NCBI GenBank assembly: GCA_964472905.1
Contig: CAYYMI010000003.1
Span: 4,187-68,186, forward strand
Length of the DNA: 64,000 bases
DNA from: Hellea sp964472905
GTDB taxonomy: Bacteria; Pseudomonadota; Alphaproteobacteria; Caulobacterales; Maricaulaceae
Reading direction: 5' to 3'
The notes below the pieces were generated by a model that had not been told where the DNA came from, made no database searches, and was given only the letters and a program-made list of their open reading frames with translations. This document shows positions 1 through 8,390 of the stretch, one piece after another. The translations under genes and the position numbers were made by a program. How positions within the stretch are numbered: the first letter of the stretch is position 1; each line of letters begins with the position of its first letter.

Positions 1-419
1 AATAAAGCTCCTGGGGCTGGGCCTGATAAAAACGTTTTGACAGTCGTTAAATCATCTAAAGGCCTTGAATTCGTTTCACCGTGCCCATACTGACCTTGTT
101 TAATCCATATATCAAAAGTACGCTTTCCAAGATCTTCTTCAATTCGCGTACCGACTCTTACCAAAACACGCGACCGAATTAGCTCTAGCAAGCCCATAAA
201 TGCATAAAGCCCACCCATAAGCACGCTAAGTGCGACAAGGGTCGACATACTACGACTCAGCAAAACGCGGTCATAAACCTGTAACATGTAAAGTGGGCCC
301 GTAAGCATAAGCAAATTAATCACAGCACTGAATATACCAATGCCTATAAAGGCTCGCCTTGAACCTTTTAGAGCTTGCTCTAATTCCGTAGTCAAAGGCT
401 TTTCTAAATTCTGAACCAT
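1..419 (-). CDS. Type I secretion ABC permease/ATPase (PrtD type), N-terminal part
   Basis: The 5' part (139 codons) of a gene that runs off the left edge. It starts at ATG 417-419 with an AGGAG-type ribosome site a few bases upstream. The translation has a short cytoplasmic lead, then two hydrophobic segments. The string LTGPLYMLQVYDRVL is typical of the membrane domain of type I secretion ABC proteins of the PrtD/LapB family, which pair with a membrane fusion protein and TolC to export repeat-rich proteins. The ATPase half lies outside the window, so Walker motifs cannot be checked. Assignment to the family is firm; the exported substrate is unknown. Confidence 0.85.
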   Translation of the reverse strand, partial: MVQNLEKPLTTELEQALKGSRRAFIGIGIFSAVINLLMLTGPLYMLQVYDRVLLSRSMSTLVALSVLMGGLYAFMGLLELIRSRVLVRVGTRIEEDLGKRTFDIWIKQGQYGHGETNSRPLDDLTTVKTFLSGPAPGAL

Positions 420-502
420 ATCTCCTAGCCTAATACGCCACAGCTCTGATAGGATTTAATATAATAAGATGCAATTCACCATATAGCCATATATGTTTTT
501 TA

Positions 503-1354
503 TCAGTAATCATATCCGGGATTAGACCGGGCAAGTTTACGCATTAATCCGGGCCAGACGAGGTTATCACCCATGCCGGGCACGAAGGCTGCGGCGCCTT
601 GGTGATAGACGCGTGCACCCATTTCTTCAGGTTCTTCATGCAAGTGCTCTTCGCCGCCCACAGATTGCGCAAAAATCTGCGCTTTGCAGGCGTTTTCCAA
701 GAAATACATCCTTAGGAACGCCGTCCCACAGGTCGGCCCTAATGTTAAAGTTCCGTGATTACGCAGCATGAGCAGGCTCTTTGTGCCAAGATTAGCGACA
801 ATGCGCTCACGTTCGTCGAGCTCCAGCGCGATACCTTCATAATCATGATAGGCCAGATCATCATAGACCTGCATCGACATTTGCGTGTAACGGCGCAAAC
901 CCTTCTTCTGTGCTGAGACTGCCATGCCATAAGGTGTATGGACATGAATAACGCAGCCAGCATCTTCGCGCGCTTTGTGCACTGCCGAGTGAATCGTAAA
1001 GCCCGCTGGATTAATGAAGTAAGGCGTCTCTTGGCAAATCTTGCCATCCGTATCAATTTTGACAAGGGATGAAGCCGTCATTTCATCAAACATCACACCA
1101 TAAGGATTAATTAAAAATCGGTGCTCCATCTCACCTTTGTCATTGGGCTCATCCGGCAGGCGCGCGGAAATATGGGTGAAAACCAAATCAGTCCAGCCGT
1201 AAGCGGCACAGAGGCGATAAGTGGCCGCGAGCTGTTTGCGCATATGCCATTCGGTCTCGCTAACTTTGCCTTCAAGACGTGGAACGCTTGTCGGATCTGG
1301 AATGTTAAATCCAGCATCAACTTGTAAGGCGGATGTATCAAGTTGCTGGTTCAT
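503..1354 (-). CDS. Class II aldolase/adducin family protein
   Basis: A 283-residue protein with the class II aldolase/adducin fold, related to L-ribulose-5-phosphate 4-epimerase and fuculose-phosphate aldolase. The metal-binding HVH is seen in CVIHVHTPYGMAV, and a further histidine in LRNHGTLTLGPT. An in-frame upstream start exists, but ATG 1352-1354 is preferred because CAGGAG lies 6 bases before it and it avoids overlap with galM's leader. Many relatives have no known substrate, and nothing in the neighbourhood fixes one here. The next gene, galM, is divergent with a gap of about 90 bases. Confidence 0.85.
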   Translation of the reverse strand: MNQQLDTSALQVDAGFNIPDPTSVPRLEGKVSETEWHMRKQLAATYRLCAAYGWTDLVFTHISARLPDEPNDKGEMEHRFLINPYGVMFDEMTASSLVKIDTDGKICQETPYFINPAGFTIHSAVHKAREDAGCVIHVHTPYGMAVSAQKKGLRRYTQMSMQVYDDLAYHDYEGIALELDERERIVANLGTKSLLMLRNHGTLTLGPTCGTAFLRMYFLENACKAQIFAQSVGGEEHLHEEPEEMGARVYHQGAAAFVPGMGDNLVWPGLMRKLARSNPGYDY

Positions 1355-1444
1355 AGCGGGCTCCTGTTGATATGCAATTATGCGCATATGTTGCAGAGCT
1401 GGCAAGGGCCTTGTCAGTTAGATAAGAACGCTTATGTCAAAACT

Positions 1445-2440
1445 ATGATTACGACTCGCTCATATGGACATCTACCAGACGGCAGCGTTGTAAACGCCTA
1501 TGACATTCAATCAGCAGATGGATTTATGGTCACTATCCTGAGTTACGGCGCAACCTTGCAATCTCTCACTTTTCCGGATGGAACAGATATCGTGCTCGGC
1601 TTTGATGACCTTGCAGGATATTTAGGAGAGCATCCCTATTTCGGCCCGATCATTGGCCGTGTGGCCAACCGTATTCGCGGGGCGCGTTTCGAGATAGATG
1701 GCGAGTATTATGATCTGCCCAAAAATGAAGGCGAAAATAATTTGCATAGCGGACCATGCGGATTTGACCGCGTCAATTGGAAAGCAGAGATTAAGGACGA
1801 GACGCTTATTCTATGTCACACATCACTCGATGGACATCAAGGCTTTCCCGGAGAGGTCAAAGTTGAGTTACGATTTCGCTTTGAGGGCCACACACTATCA
1901 CTCGAAATGTCCGCCAGCACTGATAAAGCCACACCGCTGAATATGACTTACCATCCATATTTTAATTTGACAGATGGCGGCGTGTCTTCTTGTCAAGATC
2001 ATATGCTTGAAATTAACGCCAATTTTTACGAAATCAAAGATCACCAAAACCTTACAACGGGCGAGATAAAACGATTAGCTTGTAGCCAGCATGATTACAG
2101 AGATGCTCGTGCAATTGATAACGGGACTGAATATCTGGATCAAAACTTTATTCGCCCATTATCGGGCGAAACTGGGATGTTTAAACACGCAAAATTATGG
2201 TCAAACACAACAGGGTATAAAGTGATTATCTGCTCCACCCTGCCTTGTCTTCAAGCCTATACAGGACAGTATATTCCCCGAATTACAGGTAAAGGCGGGG
2301 TGTCTTATGACTCCAATCACGGCGTAGCCTTAGAGCCGCAAGGATTTATTCATGACCCTAAAATCTTACGGCCCGGCGAGAGTTATCAGCATAAAATTAG
2401 TTACACATTTAGGCGCAGAGCAAATGAAGCTTCACAATGA
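1445..2440 (+). CDS. galM: Aldose 1-epimerase (galactose mutarotase)
   Basis: A 331-residue cytoplasmic mutarotase that interconverts alpha and beta anomers of aldoses. Family motifs are clear: GRVANRIRGARFEIDG followed by NEGENNLHSG, the catalytic histidine region MTYHPYFNL, and the catalytic glutamate in VALEPQGFIHDP. The open frame extends upstream to 1343, but ATG 1445 gives the normal N-terminus (MITTRSYGHLPDG) and keeps the gene clear of the divergent aldolase-family gene. Its stop is only two bases from the stop of the convergent ald. Confidence 0.9.
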   Translation: MITTRSYGHLPDGSVVNAYDIQSADGFMVTILSYGATLQSLTFPDGTDIVLGFDDLAGYLGEHPYFGPIIGRVANRIRGARFEIDGEYYDLPKNEGENNLHSGPCGFDRVNWKAEIKDETLILCHTSLDGHQGFPGEVKVELRFRFEGHTLSLEMSASTDKATPLNMTYHPYFNLTDGGVSSCQDHMLEINANFYEIKDHQNLTTGEIKRLACSQHDYRDARAIDNGTEYLDQNFIRPLSGETGMFKHAKLWSNTTGYKVIICSTLPCLQAYTGQYIPRITGKGGVSYDSNHGVALEPQGFIHDPKILRPGESYQHKISYTFRRRANEASQ

Positions 2441-2442
2441 GC

Positions 2443-3555
2443 CTAGAGACAAGTCGCGGCATCAACATACTCCATCCCAAGGGCTTGCCCAACCGCGGCA
2501 TATGTCAATTTACCTTCACAGACATTTAAACCATTGAGCAAATGAGGGTCCGTTTTAAGAGCGGCTTTCCATCCCAATTTGGCTATTCTCTTGGCATGAC
2601 TTAGCGTGGCCGCGTTAAGAGCGTAGGTCGATGTTCGCGCAACAGCGCCGGGCATATTGGCCACACAATAATGGACAACACCGTCAACAATATAAGTTGG
2701 GTCAGCATGTGTTGTCGCCTTTGAAGTTTCAAAACACCCCCCTTGATCAATGGCGACATCGACAAGAACAGACCCATCCATCATCGTCGAGAGCATATCT
2801 CGGGTGATAAGTTTTGGCGCCGCCGCGCCAGGTATAAGAACCGCTCCGACAACCATATCCGCGGTTTTTATGAGCTCTGTTAAAACGGCTGGCGTCGACC
2901 GCACCACTTTCGCCTTTGCACCAAAATGATAATTCAGTCTTTCCATAACGGCATTACTGCGGTCTAATATTGTGACATCGGCTTGAAGACCCACAGCCAT
3001 TTGCGCGGCGTTAAATCCGACATCACCACCGCCAATAACAACAACTTTCGCTGGAGCCACGCCCGGCACGCCGCCCAAGAGAACCCCTCGCCCGCCGCCA
3101 ACTTTTTGAAGCGCCGTTGCGCCAACTTGGATCGCAAGTCGGCCCGCAACCTGACTCATCGGTTTTAAGAGGGGGAGATCCCCGTTATCATCCGTCACGG
3201 TTTCATACGCGATACAGACCGCGCCAGACTTAATCAGATCCTTGGTTTGTTCTGGATCCGGTGCAAGATGAAGATAGGTATAAAGAATTTGGCCTTCACG
3301 GAGCATAGCCCGTTCTTTCGCCTGTGGTTCTTTGACTTTAATGATCATATCCGCGCGTTTGAAAATTTCAGCCGCTGTCGACACAATTTCAGCGCCCAAA
3401 TCTTGATAATCTTTATCCGATGCGCCGATGCCTGCCCCTGCATTGGTTTCAACAATGATGGATTGTCCGGCTTGAATAAGTTCAGCCACGCTTTCAGGTG
3501 TCAAGCCAACACGGTACTCATGGTTCTTAATTTCCTTAGGGACGCCAATCAGCAT
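2443..3555 (-). CDS. ald: Alanine dehydrogenase
   Basis: A full-length 370-residue NAD-dependent L-alanine dehydrogenase, converting L-alanine to pyruvate and ammonia. The N-terminus MLIGVPKEIKNHEYRVGLTP is diagnostic. The NAD-binding loop VVVIGGGDVGFNAAQ and the preceding GGGRGVLLGGVPGV are intact. It is divergently transcribed from an Lrp/AsnC regulator (3696), the common ald/aldR arrangement, and the 140-base gap holds a perfect inverted repeat that probably serves as operator. Confidence 0.97.
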   Translation of the reverse strand: MLIGVPKEIKNHEYRVGLTPESVAELIQAGQSIIVETNAGAGIGASDKDYQDLGAEIVSTAAEIFKRADMIIKVKEPQAKERAMLREGQILYTYLHLAPDPEQTKDLIKSGAVCIAYETVTDDNGDLPLLKPMSQVAGRLAIQVGATALQKVGGGRGVLLGGVPGVAPAKVVVIGGGDVGFNAAQMAVGLQADVTILDRSNAVMERLNYHFGAKAKVVRSTPAVLTELIKTADMVVGAVLIPGAAAPKLITRDMLSTMMDGSVLVDVAIDQGGCFETSKATTHADPTYIVDGVVHYCVANMPGAVARTSTYALNAATLSHAKRIAKLGWKAALKTDPHLLNGLNVCEGKLTYAAVGQALGMEYVDAATCL

Positions 3556-3608
3556 GTCTATCTCCTGATAATACAGTAATACAGAAAAATGCTATACCAA
3601 AAAGAGAT

Positions 3609-3628
3609 GTTATATTTACGAATATAAC
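3609..3628. promoter_or_regulatory. Inverted repeat between ald and its Lrp-type regulator
   Basis: GTTATATT and AATATAAC form perfect 8-base arms around TACG, 54 bases upstream of ald and 68 bases upstream of the Lrp-type gene. An AT-rich dyad in this position is what an Lrp/AldR operator would look like. The repeat is seen directly; the binding protein is inferred. Confidence 0.6.
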
Positions 3629-3695
3629 TTGCATAACATCAAAATATTCAAATAATAATCTAATATATTAGATAAAAATTGGATAGTATTCGACA

Positions 3696-4157
3696 ATGGA
3701 TGATATAGACAGAAAAATTCTTCATTTACTCCAACATAATTGTCGATTCTCCGTTGCTGAAATTGGCGAAAAAGTAGGCCTTTCAGCCTCCGCTTGTCAC
3801 CGTCGGATTGGCTTGCTTGAAAAGGACGGTGTTATCGAAAGCTATGCCGCGCGCTTAAATGGCGAAAAACTCGGTTATAATATGATGTTTTATGTCGAAG
3901 TTTCTCTCGAAAGCCAAAATGATGCTGTCCTGAGTACTTTCGAAAAAGCAGCCCTAGCTCGCCCAGAAGTGCTAGAATGTTACCTCACTACGGGGGCCGC
4001 TGACTACCTCATCAAAGTTGCCGCCCCTGATACTAAAAGCTACGAACGAATCTATAAAAGAACCATTGCCGCCCTGCCCCATGTCAGCCGCATTCAATCT
4101 TCATTGGTTATGAAAACCGTCAAACGTTGGTCTGGTTACCCGACCAATCCTTTATAG
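3696..4157 (+). CDS. Lrp/AsnC family transcriptional regulator
   Basis: A 153-residue regulator. Residues 1-60 form the AsnC-type helix-turn-helix (DDIDRKILHLLQ ... LSASACHRRIGLLEKDGVI). The rest is the RAM ligand-binding domain, with TGAADYLIKVAAPD as its core. Members sense amino acids and form octamers. Its divergent position to ald suggests that it controls alanine dehydrogenase in response to alanine, as AldR proteins do. It ends 138 bases before lptD and no gene was seen in that gap. Confidence 0.93.
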   Translation: MDDIDRKILHLLQHNCRFSVAEIGEKVGLSASACHRRIGLLEKDGVIESYAARLNGEKLGYNMMFYVEVSLESQNDAVLSTFEKAALARPEVLECYLTTGAADYLIKVAAPDTKSYERIYKRTIAALPHVSRIQSSLVMKTVKRWSGYPTNPL

Positions 4158-4295
4158 ATGTCTATTCTAACATTTCTGACTGTAATTTCATGAACTGATA
4201 AAGGATAATATGGCCTTTGCCGTAGACGCGCTAAAGTCCATTGGCTATGCCAAGCAAAGAACCGTCATAGGACGTGAGCAAAATAGGGTGGGACC

Positions 4296-6716
4296 TTGAC
4301 ACAATCTGTTTTCAAACAGGCCTTGTATAGAACGGCTTTGCCGTTCTCATTGGGTATATGTGCCTTTGGATATTCATTACCTGCATTTGCTCAAATCACG
4401 CAAACCAACACAAATAGCACGGCGTCTCTTTCCGCTGATAGTCCTTTCAGGGACCCAGATATTATATATTTAGAAGCCGATGAACTCATCAATGATGAAG
4501 AATTAGGCATTTTAACGGCCTCAGGTGAAGTTGAAGGACGATATCAAAGCCGAACGTTACGCGCAGATAGCGTTGTCTATAATCTTGATACGGGCGCCGT
4601 AGTTGCCACAGGTAATGTCATCTTAGTTGATGCCTCTGGTGCCTCTCAATATGCGGATAAATTAGAACTGTCTGATGAATTAGAGGCAGGAACTGCCGCA
4701 AACTTTACGGCCAGAACAGCTGGTGGCGGCATCACAGCTGCAGCATTTGCCACGCGCACCTCTGATGAAGAAATCGAGCTTTACAACGCTTACTATACCG
4801 CTTGTGAGCCGTGTGAAAAGAACGGTAAAACACGCAAACCCTCGTGGCGGATCAAAGCTAGAAAGGTGCGTCAGGAAAAAGATTCTCGAACAGTGCGCTA
4901 TAATGATGCTGTATTTGAGTTGTTGGGCGTACCTGTATTCTACACACCGTATCTGGCGCATCCAGATCCCAGTGCAGGCCGAGCCAGTGGGTTTCTAACG
5001 CCATTTGGTGGATTTTCTTCTAGCAAAGGGATAAATATTGAAACCCCTTATTTCTGGGCTGTTGATGATTATACTGACGTAACTTTCACGCCCAATATTT
5101 TTCAAAAGGTCAACCCTCTTCTAGAATATAATGTCGCTCGAAAATTTAACACAGGATTTATAGAAGCTGAAGGCAGTTTAACTTATGCAAGTTTCTTTGA
5201 CCGAGATGGAGATGTATTTAATCCCGTAGATTTTGTTAATCCAGCGGATACTCCAACAGGTAAAAGATTAAGGTCGCATATCTATGCCAAAGGCTTGTTC
5301 AATCCGAATGAAACGTGGACCTATGGCTTTGGCGTACAACTTGCCTCTGACGATAATTTTCTTAATCGGTACGACCTCGAAGAAAATCCTGCAGATTTCG
5401 GGCTCTACCAAAGAGAGAGCCGACGGAATTTGTCCCAAGCTTTCATTGTAGGACAAGATGATGACTTTAGGTTTTCAACATCCACTTTTGGGCATCAAGA
5501 CCTACGAACAACCTTTACCACCAATGAGACTACGGGTCTCATAAGCGTATCCTCACCTAATGATCGGGAACTGCCGATAATTGCTCCAAAAATAGAATTA
5601 GAAAAATATTTTGACGACCCTATCGCTGGCGGACGTTTAAGGGCCTTTAGCGATGCAACACTCATCACCCGCCAGATCGGGACGAATTATTCACGTCTAA
5701 CAGGCGGGCTAGACTACAGTAATACATTCATCGCGCCAGGCGGCGTTGAAGTTAAACCGTTTGCGAATGCGCGCTACGATTATTTTGATATTAAACCCGA
5801 AGACACAGTGACAGCGAATGATGATAGCCTAGAGTTTGACGATGTAGAATTCGGGCGCGCTTTAGGACAAGTCGGTGTCGATGTGAGATACCCGTTCATA
5901 AAAAGCGGTACAGATGTCGACTTTATTATTGAACCTCGCGCTCAAGTCACACAAAGCTTTGGGGATGGCGAAATTGATCAGTTCACCATTCAAGATACTT
6001 TAGGAAATGACCTATCTCTATTCCAAGATGGTATAAATGTTGATTTTGATCAGGCTCTTTTATGGCAATCCAATAAGGCGACAGGTTTTGATTTTTGGCA
6101 AGAAGGGTTTCGGGCTGATGTCGGGGCGTCCTTTATTGCAGACTGGAAAACCTCTCGTGCACAACTCTTTTTAGGAAAAAGTTTTACAAGTAATACAGAT
6201 GATGATTTTGCGGTTGGATCAGGCTTAGAAGGTAGTGAATCTGATTTTGTTGGCCAATTTGAAGTTGACTTAAACAGAAAATTCAAATGGACGAGCCGTG
6301 TACGTTATGATGATCAAGACAATGCATTTCGCCGTATCGATACCGGATTTTCGTACAGAAATAAGTGGCTCTATACTGACTGGAGATATTTTAGATTAGA
6401 CCCTGCAACTAGCCAATTTCAGGATAATCCAGATGCTCCGCCTGAAGCGATCAGAGGTTTCACAAGATTAAAGCTTACGGATCAATGGAGCCTTTCATAT
6501 AGTGCGTCACGTGATCTTGATGCAAATATTACCCAGCGGCAACGTGCAGGCTTGATGTTCCAAGATGATTGCACGCAAGTCGAGTTTTTCTTCACACGTA
6601 ATAATTTTGATAATAATGTTATACGAGATTCCAATGGATTTGGCATTCGCTTGTCTTTGTTGACACTCGGAGAATTTGGCGGAGACGTTGGGGGGCCCTC
6701 ACAGTCATTCAACTAG
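4296..6716 (+). CDS. lptD: LPS-assembly outer membrane protein LptD
   Basis: An 806-residue outer membrane protein that inserts lipopolysaccharide into the outer leaflet together with LptE. A signal peptide ends near FAQ at residue 33. An OstA/LptA-like periplasmic domain follows (DELINDEELGILTASGEVEGR), then the conserved junction ELLGVPVFYTPYLAHPDP and a long beta-barrel. Cysteine pairs at CEPC and near the C-terminus (DDCTQVEFFF) match the disulfide-bearing positions of the family. The start is a TTG at 4296 behind a GGGTGGGA ribosome site; there is no ATG nearby in frame. It is followed by a convergent reductase gene. Confidence 0.95.
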   Translation: MTQSVFKQALYRTALPFSLGICAFGYSLPAFAQITQTNTNSTASLSADSPFRDPDIIYLEADELINDEELGILTASGEVEGRYQSRTLRADSVVYNLDTGAVVATGNVILVDASGASQYADKLELSDELEAGTAANFTARTAGGGITAAAFATRTSDEEIELYNAYYTACEPCEKNGKTRKPSWRIKARKVRQEKDSRTVRYNDAVFELLGVPVFYTPYLAHPDPSAGRASGFLTPFGGFSSSKGINIETPYFWAVDDYTDVTFTPNIFQKVNPLLEYNVARKFNTGFIEAEGSLTYASFFDRDGDVFNPVDFVNPADTPTGKRLRSHIYAKGLFNPNETWTYGFGVQLASDDNFLNRYDLEENPADFGLYQRESRRNLSQAFIVGQDDDFRFSTSTFGHQDLRTTFTTNETTGLISVSSPNDRELPIIAPKIELEKYFDDPIAGGRLRAFSDATLITRQIGTNYSRLTGGLDYSNTFIAPGGVEVKPFANARYDYFDIKPEDTVTANDDSLEFDDVEFGRALGQVGVDVRYPFIKSGTDVDFIIEPRAQVTQSFGDGEIDQFTIQDTLGNDLSLFQDGINVDFDQALLWQSNKATGFDFWQEGFRADVGASFIADWKTSRAQLFLGKSFTSNTDDDFAVGSGLEGSESDFVGQFEVDLNRKFKWTSRVRYDDQDNAFRRIDTGFSYRNKWLYTDWRYFRLDPATSQFQDNPDAPPEAIRGFTRLKLTDQWSLSYSASRDLDANITQRQRAGLMFQDDCTQVEFFFTRNNFDNNVIRDSNGFGIRLSLLTLGEFGGDVGGPSQSFN

Positions 6717-6726
6717 CCAGTCAAAA

Positions 6727-7521
6727 TTAACCTACAAAAGATTTTTCAACCACAAATTCGGCAGGTTGGGAGTTTGACCCTTCTTTTAACCCGAATGTTT
6801 CTACTAATGCCTTTGTGTCGTTTATCATATCCATTGACCCACAAATCATCACGCGGTCTTCATCAGGATTAAGCGGCGGCGTACCAGCATTTTTAAATAA
6901 GTCACCAGACTGAATAAGCGTCGTAATCCGGCCTTTAAGGGGATATTCTTCGCGAGTTAAAGACGCGACATGTAAGAGCTTATCGCCAACCATTTCTCCG
7001 ACAAGTGGGTCATCTTTCAGATCATTGACTAATCTTAGCCCATAAGACAGCTCTGCCTTTTGGCGACATGTATGAGTCAATATAACCTGATCATAACGCT
7101 CATAAGTTTCAGGATCGCGTATCAACGACGCAAAAGGCGCAATCCCCGTTCCTGTTGAAAACATATAGAGTCTTTTTCCTGGCAAGAGAGCATCTAAAAC
7201 CAAAGTTCCAACAGGTTTTTTACCTAATAGAACTGTATCTCCCTCTTTAATTTTTTGCAGACGTGATGTCAGCGGGCCGTCTGGAACTTTAATCGAATAA
7301 AACTCAATTTTCTCATCCCACGCCGGACTCGCGACAGAATAAGCCCGCATTAGCGGTTTGCGCTGGTCTTCCGTTTTAGGCAACCCAATCATAATAAATT
7401 CGCCTGACCTAAATCTAAAACTGGCAGGCCGGCTAATTTCAAACCGAAATAAACGGTCGGTAAAATGCTCGACGCTCAGAACCGTTTCTTCGGTCGGGGC
7501 ATTTGGGTTTATGGCGTTCAT
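6727..7521 (-). CDS. fpr: Ferredoxin--NADP reductase
   Basis: A 264-residue FAD enzyme of the bacterial FpR class that moves electrons between NADPH and ferredoxin or flavodoxin. The FAD-binding motif RAYSVASP, the NADP-binding STGTGIAPFASLIRDPETYE and MICGSMDMI are all present. The C-terminus ends VVEKSFVG, as in subclass I bacterial Fpr proteins. The ribosome site is weak. Monocistronic: convergent with lptD and separated from the next minus-strand gene by about 120 bases. Confidence 0.93.
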   Translation of the reverse strand: MNAINPNAPTEETVLSVEHFTDRLFRFEISRPASFRFRSGEFIMIGLPKTEDQRKPLMRAYSVASPAWDEKIEFYSIKVPDGPLTSRLQKIKEGDTVLLGKKPVGTLVLDALLPGKRLYMFSTGTGIAPFASLIRDPETYERYDQVILTHTCRQKAELSYGLRLVNDLKDDPLVGEMVGDKLLHVASLTREEYPLKGRITTLIQSGDLFKNAGTPPLNPDEDRVMICGSMDMINDTKALVETFGLKEGSNSQPAEFVVEKSFVG

Positions 7522-7642
7522 GGGAGTGACTTTCGCAATACTTCAAACGCCACATAAGACCTGTTACGGAAAATTTCAATATACTATATATGAAACATAT
7601 GTTCTTTTTATGAAACACCATAAAAGACACGCCCAGCTATAC

Positions 7643-8101
7643 TTATGGTCTAGACACCCAACAATAACTTAGACGGGGATTCTCAGTTAACTTTCGCTGT
7701 AAGTTCTTCGTAAACGCTTTATCCATTATGTCACTTGTACGGCTAAGTTTTTTGACTTTAAAAATAAGTCCTGCGGTATCGTTTTCCCTATTATGCCTAA
7801 TAATGAGTCGATAAGTCGGTTTTGAAACCTTGCTAAATAGACTTTGATAAGCTCGCCCTGGACAGAACTCTAACTCTGCAAAGAGCGGCTCTTCAAAAAC
7901 AGAAATCCTATTGAGAGAAAAGTTTTCAATCTGTAAACTCGAAAGATGCTCATGAAAATGAGCCAGCTCATTCCCATTGTGACGATACGTAGCTCTACCC
8001 TTGGCTATGACGTTAACATCCGATTTATCTTGTTTTCTGCTCAGCAGAAATGGTTTTGGTTGCAAAAATTGTGTCTGAGAAAGCCTTAATGATAGCGCCA
8101 T
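7643..8101 (-). CDS. Hypothetical 152-residue protein
   Basis: I do not recognise this protein. Coding is supported by a strong AGGAG site 7 bases before ATG 8099-8101, and it fills an otherwise empty stretch. It is basic, has no membrane segment, signal peptide or low-complexity run, and contains AHFHEHLSSLQIENFSLNRI and a mixed hydrophobic/charged middle that suggests a small alpha/beta cytoplasmic domain. A long inverted repeat lies 50-110 bases upstream and may control it. It is divergent from the methylmalonyl-CoA mutase operon. Confidence 0.6.
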   Translation of the reverse strand: MALSLRLSQTQFLQPKPFLLSRKQDKSDVNVIAKGRATYRHNGNELAHFHEHLSSLQIENFSLNRISVFEEPLFAELEFCPGRAYQSLFSKVSKPTYRLIIRHNRENDTAGLIFKVKKLSRTSDIMDKAFTKNLQRKLTENPRLSYCWVSRP

Positions 8102-8153
8102 GTGTCACTCCTACAATTACTCTGAGATGTATTAGGCAACTTTGAAAGGACTT

Positions 8154-8208
8154 AATGTCTTTAAATATGAGTACATTCGACACATAAAATCTTACATTTA
8201 AGGACATT
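8154..8208. repeat. Inverted repeat in the divergent intergenic region
   Basis: AATGTCTTTAAAT (8154-8166) and ATTTAAGGACATT (8196-8208) are inverted copies with one mismatch, 29 bases apart. They sit in the 283-base gap between the 152-residue protein gene and mutA and could be a pair of binding sites or a loop-forming operator. No protein can be named. Confidence 0.45.
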
Positions 8209-8277
8209 TCGGACTTAACATAACAGTGAAAGCAGAAAATAGGTCATGAGTATAAACACATCTAACACGGTGCGCAG

Positions 8278-8306
8278 GACTGCTTCCCATGTTTTGGGGA
8301 GCAGTC
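8278..8306 (+). promoter_or_regulatory. Stem-loop ahead of the methylmalonyl-CoA mutase operon
   Basis: GACTGCTTCCC pairs with GGGGAGCAGTC (10 of 11 positions) around a 7-base loop, about 85 bases before mutA. It may lie in the 5' leader. Only a short broken T-run follows, so it is a poor terminator. None of the conserved boxes of a cobalamin riboswitch were seen. Confidence 0.45.
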
Positions 8307-8390
8307 GATATTTTGGCATCAAGCATGTGATGAAGCCTTATCTAACTCATGAAACATTGAAACTCACAAGATATAGACTAGACTGTGCCT

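Noticed and set aside
7358..7672. A 104-codon plus-strand frame across the fpr start
   Set aside because: Mostly opposite the conserved N-terminus of the reductase and without a ribosome site.
8102..8384. Cobalamin riboswitch before the B12-dependent mutase genes
   Set aside because: The hairpin at 8278 drew attention, but no B12-box-like or other conserved cobalamin-riboswitch sequences were seen.
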